The translations under genes and the position numbers were made by a program. From Niastella populi (GTDB taxonomy: Bacteria > Bacteroidota > Bacteroidia > Chitinophagales > Chitinophagaceae): a DNA stretch of 64,000 nucleotides. How positions within the stretch are numbered: position 1 is the first letter of the stretch; each line of letters begins with the position of its first letter. The stretch is from contig NZ_LWBP01000185.1 in assembly GCF_002078015.1 (NCBI RefSeq), positions 1 to 64,000 of the forward strand, written 5' to 3'. Of the stretch, positions 17,885 to 26,162 are shown in pieces. The notes beneath the pieces were generated by a model. It ran no database searches and was not told the origin of the DNA. It saw only the letters and a program-made list of their open reading frames with translations.

Positions 17885-20800
17885 TTAAATGGTTATTGAA
17901 AGGCCGAGGGTAATGACTTTTAAAACAGGAAGTGTAAGGGGATTGCCAATTTGTGGATCGGTTCCCTCATAAGAAGTGATCATCAGCAGGTTTTCTCCGT
18001 TTGCATATAGTTTCAATCGGCTTATTCCAACTTTTTTGGACAGCTTTTCCTTTACCTCCCAGGTAAACAGTATATTCTTTAACAATGCATATGAGGCGTT
18101 AACAAGTTTTGCGTTGGTGTTGGTCCAGTTGCGAATGGAAGTATTGATCTGGCTGGTGCTTTTTGTTGAAAATTTTTGCCATTGGGTTGGGTTATTTGGA
18201 TTTTGCCAATGGTTAGCCAGATCAGCAGGCTGGTTCATTAACAGATTATTATTACTTCTGCCTGGCGCCAGCAGGTTGTACATATAGTACATATAGTGAT
18301 TTGTTTTTTTAACTGTAAAGATCCATGTAGCCTGTAATTGAATGCTATGGTATTTGAAGGTTTGTGCCAGTCCACCCATTACTACCGGGTCATGGTGACC
18401 CGCTATAAATTCGGAAGAATCTGCAATTGTATACATCCCTGTATTGGGATTGATACCGCCAAACCGGTAAACTTTTTCCACTGTAAGCGACTCTCCAACG
18501 ATCAGGCTTTTATTATAGATAGAATGATCGAGGTTGGGGAACTTCAGCAGTTTATTCTTTTGCGTTGAGAGGGTGGCCCTTGCGTTATAATAAGCATGTT
18601 TCCATTTTTTCTGGATGTTTACTTCAAACTCAAAGCCGCTGTTCTCTACTTCCGCCGGAAAATTATCTGTGATCGATGTGAAACCGGTTTGAGAAGGGAT
18701 GGGATGGTTGACAAGTTGATTGGTGGTCCGGTTGCGATAGAAGAGAACCAAAAGTTCAACGATCCCTTTAAATAAACTGGCTTCGATCGCAATATCCAGT
18801 TTTCTGCTAAGCACCCATCGATAATCCGGATTTGCCAGGGCAGATGCAGCAATTGTTGAATATCCCATGTATTGCGGGTCTGTAGTTCTGGTATAATCGT
18901 TAAGATACCCGTAATCTCCGATCTGGTCGCTGCCAGTTATGCCAAAACCTGCCCTTAGTTTTGCAAAGGTTACAATCCGCTGCGATGTGTCTTGCTTTTT
19001 TATGGTATAACCGGCACCTGCAGACCCTAATTTTGCCAACCTGGCATTTTCTCCAAACCGCGATGATTCATCGAGCCGAAAAGTTGAATTAAATTGAAAC
19101 CGGTCGAAGAGCGACATGTTTATCCGGGCAAACCCCGATACATACCCATACTTTGAATTTCCTGATCTTATTTCCGAGGTTGTATGCGGTCCTGGTATTC
19201 CTAACGAGTCATCGTGGGTAAAGCCTCCCTGTTCGTTGATGAGATAGTCATTTTTTTGACTAAAAAGAGAACCACCTGCAATGCCTTGTAAGTTAAATTT
19301 TCTGGACCGGCTTTTATAATTATACTCTAATTGTGGATTCAGGTCAAGCACCTGGCTTTCGTTGCTACCAGTTGTTAACATACCGGTTGAGGGCCGGGCC
19401 GGATTTTTTGCACTCTTTGGCCATCTGGCTTCTTCATGGGTTGAGATCCTGTTGTATCCTAAAGAGATCTCGGCTTTTAATCTTTTTGAAATTTTATATT
19501 GTGAGTGGGTATGAATTAATGTATTGCTGCTGTTTAGCCGGAGTGTGTTCCTTAAATAACTTATAGGGTTAAGAAAGCTGATATTATTATGTGTCCACTT
19601 TAAGGTGCCGTTTTCGTTATAGAGCTCAGGGGCATGAGGTACCAGCAGCAGCACATTCATAATATTATCAGTTATCCAGTTGTTTTGGGTGCCTGTGGCA
19701 ATAGCTGTAACACCCGCAAGTAATTTGTTGTTTTTTGAATTATAGGAGATATCGCTTGTTAACGAAAATCGTTTGAGATAAAGATCACCCGGCAACACGG
19801 TTGATTCATAGTGATAACCTCCGTTGATATAATACCTGAATAAATTGTTGCCATTAGATAAAGTAACGTGATGGTCGGTGATCCTGGCGGTACCCCCCAA
19901 CAGCCATTTTTTCCAATCTGTATACCGCGTAGTATCCAATGCTTTCAGGTCCGGTGCCAAGGTGTTTGGCAGCCACCATTGAATGGTATCGTTTTAAAAG
20001 GCCTGATACCGCATATCGAGGAATTGACGGGTATTCATTGGGGTCATAGCCCTGGTGCTAAAGCCGACCCCGGTAAAAGAAGAGAAGGTTATTTGCAGCG
20101 ATGTATCTGATGCCTTTTTGGTTCTTATTACAATTACCCCATTCGAACCGCGCGAGCCGTAAATAGAAGTATTGGCAACATCTTTTAAAACCTGAATAGA
20201 CTCGATATCCAACGGGTTAATTCCCGATAAGGGATTAAATCCTGTACCTGAAATTCCTTCTCCCTGCGGATTTCTGCCCATTGCCGGAAATACATTTATT
20301 GGACGTAAATTGATGGGGACTCCATTTATTATTACCAATGGCTCGTCGGACGGTCTGTTGCTCCAGCCTGCTACCTGGCCTATGGAACTATACCCTCTTA
20401 TGTTCAGGATCTGGGAAGCGCCGGGGGCGCCGCTTGATGAATGGTTGGTCAGCGAAGAATACTGGCCTTTGATATTTTCGAACAGGTTGGTATTGATTGC
20501 CAGATCTGGTTTGTACTTATACGGAACCGGGAGGCCGGTATATTTACCTTCAGTTCTGTAACCGGTAACTGTATGTGCTTCATTAACCGATATTTTCTTT
20601 TCCAGTTTAATGGTAAGCCAGTTTGTTTCTTCCCATTCAATTTCCTGCTGTTTGTAGCCAATGTGAGAAACCACCAGTTTCTCGCCCCGGCACCTGGTGA
20701 TAGAAAACTTACCCTCATTGTTCGAGGTAGTTCCATTCTTTGATCCCGGTATCGTCAACGAAGCTTCGGACAGATCTTCTCCTTCAGTATTTATGATTAT

Positions 20801-21151
20801 TCCCCTTAATAACGGGCAACCCGCGGGGTTGGGAAAAGGTATATATTTATTTCCCTGCTTTTTTATTACCGAGATGATTTTTGGTCCGGTGATCTCGAAG
20901 GTCAGATTTCGTTGATTGTTGAAAACATACACAAGGGCCGAGTCCGGGTCCCGGGGCAGTTGTTTCAGATCGACAGGATCTCCTCTGCGTTTTACAAGGC
21001 CTTCCCGTGCAACTATTTCTGCATTTGTTGCCTGCATGTAGCTTTTAAGAAAGTCTTCTAATGAAATGCGGCCGCTTTTACTCCCGTTGAACTGACCTTT
21101 AACAATACATACACAGCAAATCATTACCAAAACCATGGTTGTTTTGATCAT
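17885..21151 (-). pseudogene. SusC/RagA-family TonB-dependent receptor with STN domain, interrupted by one in-frame TAA (cluster 2)
   Basis: Two consecutive segments in the same frame (21151-19994 and 19993-17885) form one receptor of about 1088 codons. The first part has a signal peptide, an STN-like domain (about 27-105), a CarboxypepD-like domain (about 115-190) and the plug (about 200-350, IQVLKDVANTSIYGSRGSNGVI). It then reads FLDMRYQAF and meets TAA at 19996-19994. After the stop it continues without a gap as NDTIQWWLPNT and then the barrel, ending in LGLSITI. SusC relatives usually have a Lys (AAA) at this spot (EAFKND), so one AAA to TAA change would explain the break. It could be a true nonsense mutation or a base-call error. 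Everything else looks intact. Confidence 0.88.
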
Positions 21152-21739
21152 ATGATCATTTTTTAATTGTAAACCGTACTGCTACTAATATGTAAGATGC
21201 TGCACGGATTGGTTCTCCAAACGACAGGTTTGGTGTTTGTTTACAAAAAGGAATCTGGTTAATGGTGCGATGTTAAATGGTCCTGATTAGGTAAAATGGA
21301 TAAGGAGTGGTGAAAACTTTAAAGCATTTTGAAGAGAATTACTGCCGGCTGGCAGTATGTTCGAGATTCGTTTTTTATTAATTGGGAAGAAACAAAACTG
21401 CGGAAGTATTTAATGGCAGGATCGTTCTTAGTCCAATTTTTTTTGTAAATAATCGTGTTACACTTTGGCATTAGTGAAAGTTTTGGTTCAGAAATATATC
21501 CCTTGCGCCCGGGTATACATTAATGTTAATGATGCCCCGGGCGGGGATACCAAACAGACCTTATCAAAGCCGTTGGTACGGCTTCACTGAGATCTTCTAC
21601 ATAAGAACAAAAGGTTTAATGAAACTAATGGCGTGATTATAAAGCGCAGCCTGATGGGGCGGCCTTTAACCATCTTGTCATAAGGTACAGATCAGTTGCA
21701 GGTTGTTACTGCTGGTTGGGGAACTACCGGGATGTTGTA
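21152..21739. other. 588-nt gap between FecR and SusC of cluster 2
   Basis: No gene is supported here. Two small dyads are visible: CGCCCGGG/CCCGGGCG with arms starting near 21507, and AAGCCGT/ACGGCTT at 21567-21584. Neither is followed by a T-run, so they are not convincing terminators. Since it precedes the SusC gene on the minus strand, the promoter recognised by the cluster 2 sigma factor would be expected here, but I could not identify it. Confidence 0.5.
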
Positions 21740-22750
21740 TTATTTTATCGCCACCGTGATATTGGTACTGTCTTTATTTATTTCAAAATTCGCTTCGGGA
21801 ATATTTGTTCTTAATGTATTCAAAATTACGCTCAGGTCGTTGTTGGCATCTACCTTGCCTGTAAGGCCGATTTCAGGCAGCGTGCCCCTGATAGTAACCT
21901 TTACGTTGTAAAAGCGTTCAATTTGTTGCATGATGGAGGGCAGGGTCTTTCCGTCAAATATGATCCATTTTTGTTGCCAGGCTGTAACATTTGTGGTTTT
22001 TATATTTTCGTTTATTGAGATCTTGTTTTCTGTAATAACAGCCTGATCTCCTTTTTTTAAGGTCTTTTTTTCCGACCCGTTATCTACCGTTATAACTCCT
22101 TCAATAAGGGTAGCTTCTACTGTCGTGTCTTCCTTATAAGCTCTTACATTGAACTCCGTTCCTTTAGCTGTGATATCCTTTCCGGAAGCGCTTACCCTGA
22201 AGGGGTTGGCTGCATCGGATTCTACTTTAAACAATGCCTCGCCGGTAAGTTTGATGTGCCGCTCTTTGCCGTTAAACTCCGCAGGGTACTCAATGGTGGA
22301 AAGCGCGCTCAATTTTATTGTACTACCGTCGGGCAGGGAAACTGTCCGTATTTCACCGAGGCCCGTTTTTGCCGTTAGATATCTGGGCTCAACCTGTTTA
22401 GAATTCCATAAGAAAACTCCTGCAATAATCAGTACTGCAGCAGCGGCTGCTGACCACCATAACGTCTTCCGGGTTTTTAACTGTGGCTGCGGTTCCTCGG
22501 TTTTATATTCTTCCGCGTGGCCCAAAATTGCCCGCTCTATTTTTTCCAGTGGAGCTATATTATCTCTTTTCAATTTGAAATACAACTCAAAAGCACTGTA
22601 AAATACCGGGTCGTTCAGGTCAATGTTTATTTCCTGCGGTTGTTCGCTTAATATTATTTCATCTAAGATGTCCTGTTCCTCTGCTGTTAATAGCTCATCG
22701 GGTTCTTTATTAAAAATCTCCTTTTTAATATTGTCGTTTTTGTAAGGCAT
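21740..22750 (-). CDS. FecR-family anti-sigma factor, cluster 2
   Basis: This 336-residue protein has a cytoplasmic N-terminal segment (about 1-85), one membrane helix (about 93-111, WWSAAAAAVLIIAGVFLW), a FecR domain (about 120-225, GLGEIRTVSLPDGSTIKLSALS) and a C-terminal DUF4974-like domain (about 258-334, IIFDGKTLPSIMQQIERFYNVKVT). It lies between the sigma gene and the SusC gene on the same strand and should relay the receptor signal to that sigma factor. Confidence 0.94.
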   Translation of the reverse strand: MPYKNDNIKKEIFNKEPDELLTAEEQDILDEIILSEQPQEINIDLNDPVFYSAFELYFKLKRDNIAPLEKIERAILGHAEEYKTEEPQPQLKTRKTLWWSAAAAAVLIIAGVFLWNSKQVEPRYLTAKTGLGEIRTVSLPDGSTIKLSALSTIEYPAEFNGKERHIKLTGEALFKVESDAANPFRVSASGKDITAKGTEFNVRAYKEDTTVEATLIEGVITVDNGSEKKTLKKGDQAVITENKISINENIKTTNVTAWQQKWIIFDGKTLPSIMQQIERFYNVKVTIRGTLPEIGLTGKVDANNDLSVILNTLRTNIPEANFEINKDSTNITVAIK

Positions 22751-22941
22751 GCGAGATAAAGTTTAGTAAACGAATATTAATTATTCGGAAATCTGGTGGT
22801 TGGTATTTATAGGATAATGCGGGATAAAGGTTGTTGAGGATAAGATCTTTCTGCTGTAAAATCTATGTCCTTTTTGCTATTACAAACAGCCGGCACATTT
22901 CTGACACTTTTTTATAGATTTTTATAAAAATTGTTTAAAAA

Positions 22942-23577
22942 TCAAAAAAGCAAAGGGTACATGTCTGATTTTAAACCAGTTGAATTAAGTTGAATTAAAA
23001 AGATAAGGAGATAAGTAAGCGCGTTAGGGTCATCCGGCATGCTGTTGCCCAGCATTTCTTTAAGTTTTTGAATACCCCGCTTTCTTGCCTGGTGAACACT
23101 ATTAATACTGATCTTCAATCTGTCGGCAATTTCTTCATCCGATAGTTTTTCTTCAATCATAAGGTTCAACACCTGGCGGCTACGAGCGGGTAGTTTCGGG
23201 AAATGGGAGATCACATAATTGATGGCGTATTCCCTTCTTCGTTTCACGTCAAGCGTTTCCTGCTGATTGTCATACATATAAGCCAGCTCTTTGTCTCTTC
23301 TGGCGAGGAATTGCTGATGCCTTACAAGTGTATTGCTTTTATTGAGCGCTGTCCTGTACAAATACCGGCGTACGTTTATGAGAGATTTGAATTCCGGCTT
23401 TGTAAGCCACACATCCTTAAAAGTATCGGTGATGATATCTTCTATTTCGGCTTTAGTGAAATTGTGGTATCTCCCGGCAATCGTAAGCAGGACCTGATCT
23501 TTGTACAATTTCAGAATTTCCCGTAAAGCAGCCGGATTGTGATCGCGTAAGCCTTTAATTACTTCTTTTTCTTCCAT
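22942..23577 (-). CDS. ECF RNA polymerase sigma factor, cluster 2
   Basis: This 211-residue protein has region 2 (about 14-80: AALREILKLYKDQVLLTIAG, DIITDTFKDVWL) and region 4 (about 130-185: LPARSRQVLNLMIEEKLSDEEIADRLKISINSVHQARKRG). The tail is hydrophobic (LTYLLIFLIQLNS). It starts the minus-strand set sigma-FecR-SusC-SusD. There are 191 nt between it and the FecR gene without a gene. Confidence 0.93.
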   Translation of the reverse strand: MEEKEVIKGLRDHNPAALREILKLYKDQVLLTIAGRYHNFTKAEIEDIITDTFKDVWLTKPEFKSLINVRRYLYRTALNKSNTLVRHQQFLARRDKELAYMYDNQQETLDVKRRREYAINYVISHFPKLPARSRQVLNLMIEEKLSDEEIADRLKISINSVHQARKRGIQKLKEMLGNSMPDDPNALTYLLIFLIQLNSTGLKSDMYPLLF

Positions 23578-23853
23578 AACTTAATGGGTTTAACAATATA
23601 AGGCATGGAACGGAAGAACCCGTTCTTAGGTTTACTTAAGTGAGCTTGTTGGAAATGACACGATCCTTAGCAGAAAGAGGCTGCAATGTAAAAAAAATAC
23701 CCGAATAAGAACGAACGATTGTAAGTAAGTGTAAATAGTTATTTGATCTATTTGTAACCGGTTATTATTTAATATTTTGATATGGCAGCTTATCGGCAGT
23801 AATAAGCTTTTCAGCTTCCCCTTTTTTATCGTTCTTTGCAAAAATACCGGTAA

Positions 23854-24699
23854 ATGGCAAACAGCAGGATCAAAGTTGGGGAATTCAATACGTTACGCGT
23901 GGCACGGGCATTCGATTTTGGAATGTACCTCGGCGAGGATAAAGATGTGGTGCTGCTGCCTAAACGATTTATACCCAAAGGAGTAGAGGTAGGCGATATG
24001 TTGAAAGTGTTTGTTTATCATGATTCCGAAAACCGGTTGATAGCCACTACCCAGCAACCCATAGGCATCGTTGGCGATATCGTAAACCTCCAGGCCGTAT
24101 CCGTTACCAACCAGGGCGCTTTTATGGATTGGGGCCTTATGAAAGACCTGTTTGTGCCCAAATCAAAACAACTGATGGGCATGCGGGTAGGAGGGTATTA
24201 CATCGTAAAAATTTACCTCGATGAACAAACCGGCCGGGTAGCCGCTACTGAAAAAATAGAACCCTTTTTAAATAATGAACACCTGACGGTGAAGGAGCTG
24301 GAACCGGTCGACCTGCTCGTTTACCGCCGTACCGACATAGGCTATACTGTCATCATCAACAACCAGCACACCGGCGTACTGCATTTCAACGATATCTTCC
24401 AGGAGATAGGGGTTGGCGACAGGTTGAAAGGTTATATCAAGAATATCAGGGAAGAAAACAAAATAGACGTTGGTATTGGAAAAGTAGGGTACCAGCGGGT
24501 GGAAGATGAAGCCGGTAAAGTACTGCGATTGCTGCAGGAGAACAACGGTTATCTTCCTTATAACGATAAGTCGGATCCCGAAGATATTTATTCCTTTTTC
24601 GGTATGAGTAAAAAGACCTTCAAAATGACTACCGGCAATTTATACAAAAGCAAAAAGATCATTTTTACCCAAACGGGAATAAAGTTGGTAGAAGAATAA
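23854..24699 (+). CDS. S1-type RNA-binding protein, CvfB family
   Basis: This 281-residue cytoplasmic protein is made of consecutive S1-like OB-fold modules: about 5-60 (GEFNTLRVARAFDFGMYLG), 70-130 (GDIVNLQAVSVTNQGAFMDWGLMKDLFVP) and 145-215 (LEPVDLLVYRRTDIGYTVII). A C-terminal winged-helix-like part follows (about 220-281, EDIYSFFGMSKKTFKMTTGNLYKSKKI). This order is that of the CvfB/YitL family, whose members bind RNA and affect virulence-factor or stress gene expression in Firmicutes. The role in this organism is unknown. It is monocistronic and convergent with the PepSY gene. Confidence 0.9.
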   Translation: MANSRIKVGEFNTLRVARAFDFGMYLGEDKDVVLLPKRFIPKGVEVGDMLKVFVYHDSENRLIATTQQPIGIVGDIVNLQAVSVTNQGAFMDWGLMKDLFVPKSKQLMGMRVGGYYIVKIYLDEQTGRVAATEKIEPFLNNEHLTVKELEPVDLLVYRRTDIGYTVIINNQHTGVLHFNDIFQEIGVGDRLKGYIKNIREENKIDVGIGKVGYQRVEDEAGKVLRLLQENNGYLPYNDKSDPEDIYSFFGMSKKTFKMTTGNLYKSKKIIFTQTGIKLVEE

Positions 24700-24700
24700 A

Positions 24701-24728
24701 GCCGGAGCAATAGCCCCGGCCTTTATAT
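24701..24728 (+). terminator. Weak terminator-like hairpin after the CvfB-like gene
   Basis: GCCGG-A-GC pairs with GC-C-CCGGC directly after the stop codon, followed by CTTTATATG. The T-run is poor, so this is only a probable terminator. Confidence 0.5.
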
Positions 24729-24742
24729 GTCTTTAACCGTAA

Positions 24743-24812
24743 ACTGTGAACTATAAACTGTGAACTGTGAACTATGAACTATGAACTATGAACTGTGAAC
24801 TATGAACTGTAA
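24743..24812. repeat. Ten tandem heptamers, ACT(G/A)TGA
   Basis: Ten 7-bp units follow each other without interruption, each ACTGTGA or ACTATGA; two units end in TAA instead of TGA. The array lies in the convergent gap between the CvfB-like and PepSY genes. It resembles the short tandemly repeated elements known from intergenic DNA of some bacteria; no function is evident. Copy number is likely to vary between strains. Confidence 0.9.
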
Positions 24813-24826
24813 ATGTTATACTTTCT

Positions 24827-24885
24827 GCTATTAGTTCCGAGTCCCTAAAATAAAGTGTATTCCATTATCACATTATCACATTAGC
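24827..24885 (-). repeat. Intergenic octamer-array repeat element, copy A
   Basis: On the minus strand it reads octamers (TGTGATAA type), then a core GGAATACA (24856-24863), an ATTTT block, and GAACTAATAGC. Two other copies (53172-53242 and 53988-54091) share the same order and core. The octamer part overlaps the end of the PepSY gene, so the last residues ANVIM and the TGA are written in repeat sequence. Confidence 0.8.
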
Positions 24886-26148
24886 CTCCTCCAGCCTTTC
24901 AACCACCATTAGTTTGGCTGCCCGTTTAGGTTTGGCCCTGACCTTGCCTTTTTTCCGCTTTCCCCACCAGATAATAAAACCGGTAACGGGGAAGCTGCCC
25001 GCGATAAGACTGATCAGGAAGGCAATGCATTTGCCGGCAAAACCGCCAATTGCGCCAATATGTATATCATAGTTCATGCGAACCAGTTTGTCGGCCCCGC
25101 TTGATTCTTCGTATTTTTTGCTGAACAGCGTTTTACCTTTTATCTCCTTTGTCGTGTACTGGTCAAAGTAGCGAGTATGGCTTTTGTAAAACGTTCCTTC
25201 ACCGGGATTGTAAGTAGTAGTGATGGCATCACTTTGTTTTTGCGGAAAAGTAATGGACAGACTGCCTCTCCCTTTGTATTCCTGGTTCAGGTTGGCCCAT
25301 ACGCGGTCTTCAGAAGAATACAGGGCTGTTTGCGGTGGAATATTTGTTGTGTCGGAAAATACCTGGCCTCTTCTTTCGGGCATTGTTTTACCACCCGAAG
25401 CTATCCGGTAAATGCTTTTGGGCACCCATTTCCAACCGAAGTACAAACCGGTAATGGCAATTATGAGTGCGCCAATGAGCACATAAAATCCCAGCACATT
25501 GTGCAGGTCGTAGTTCACGCGTTTGAAAGATGCCTTCCATTTAACCTTAAAGCTCTTGTCGACATTCGCTTTGCGCAGGTTCTTTGGCCACCACATGATC
25601 AGCCCGCTGATCAGTAGTATTACAAAAATGCCTGTTGCCCAGCAGATGATCTGCTGGCCTACCTGGCGCGGCAGCCACAGGTTGAAGTGGCCTGCGAGTA
25701 TGATTCGGAAGAAATCTTTTTCCAGCTCCTTTACTTTTAGTATTTCACCGGAATAGGGGTTCATGTAGATCATCATGAAACCCGTTTTTTTGTCGCGGTA
25801 CGAAGCAATGGCTGCTTTACCGCGGCCGGGATACTGGATCCCATTGATTACCGAACCGGGCTTTCCGGCTTTATCGCCGAACTGTTGCTGTTCGGCGATC
25901 TTTTTAAGCGCGGAAGGAGTTATATAGGGTTTATCTTCTGTTTTTACAAACTGATACGGTTGTGTAAGGCTGGTGATCTCTTTTTGAAAACAATAAATAC
26001 AGCCGGTAATGCCGAGAATGAAAACTATCAGTCCGGAAGCCAAACCCAGCCACAGGTGCAACCAGTCGTTAATTCTACGAAACAGGCTTTTGCCGCTTTT
26101 TTTGCGCGCATTGCTCTTTGCTGCCATGGAGGTTGATTGGTTGCTCAT
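24868..26148 (-). CDS. PepSY-associated transmembrane protein (putative iron/siderophore-linked reductase type)
   Basis: This 426-residue inner-membrane protein has a cationic N-terminus, then TM helices near 32-55, about 160-182 and 215-240, and a large periplasmic loop between TM1 and TM2 with a PepSY-like fold (about 60-130). A second loop (about 250-365) and a final TM (near 380-400, ISLIAGSFPVTGFIIWWG) follow. It belongs to the PepSY-TM family, often encoded with siderophore receptors and suspected to reduce or release iron from siderophores. Here it starts 14 nt after the TonB-dependent siderophore-type receptor, so the two form an operon. The C-terminus runs into repeat copy A. Confidence 0.9.
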   Translation of the reverse strand: MSNQSTSMAAKSNARKKSGKSLFRRINDWLHLWLGLASGLIVFILGITGCIYCFQKEITSLTQPYQFVKTEDKPYITPSALKKIAEQQQFGDKAGKPGSVINGIQYPGRGKAAIASYRDKKTGFMMIYMNPYSGEILKVKELEKDFFRIILAGHFNLWLPRQVGQQIICWATGIFVILLISGLIMWWPKNLRKANVDKSFKVKWKASFKRVNYDLHNVLGFYVLIGALIIAITGLYFGWKWVPKSIYRIASGGKTMPERRGQVFSDTTNIPPQTALYSSEDRVWANLNQEYKGRGSLSITFPQKQSDAITTTYNPGEGTFYKSHTRYFDQYTTKEIKGKTLFSKKYEESSGADKLVRMNYDIHIGAIGGFAGKCIAFLISLIAGSFPVTGFIIWWGKRKKGKVRAKPKRAAKLMVVERLEEANVIM

Positions 26149-26162
26149 GTTGCTGTATATGG

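Noticed and set aside
19961-19996. Stop-codon recoding in the SusC gene
   Set aside because: A TAA with no visible recoding element and no known TAA reassignment in this lineage; a point mutation or read error is simpler.
24743-24885. CRISPR-like array
   Set aside because: Units are 7-8 bp without spacers, and there are no cas genes.
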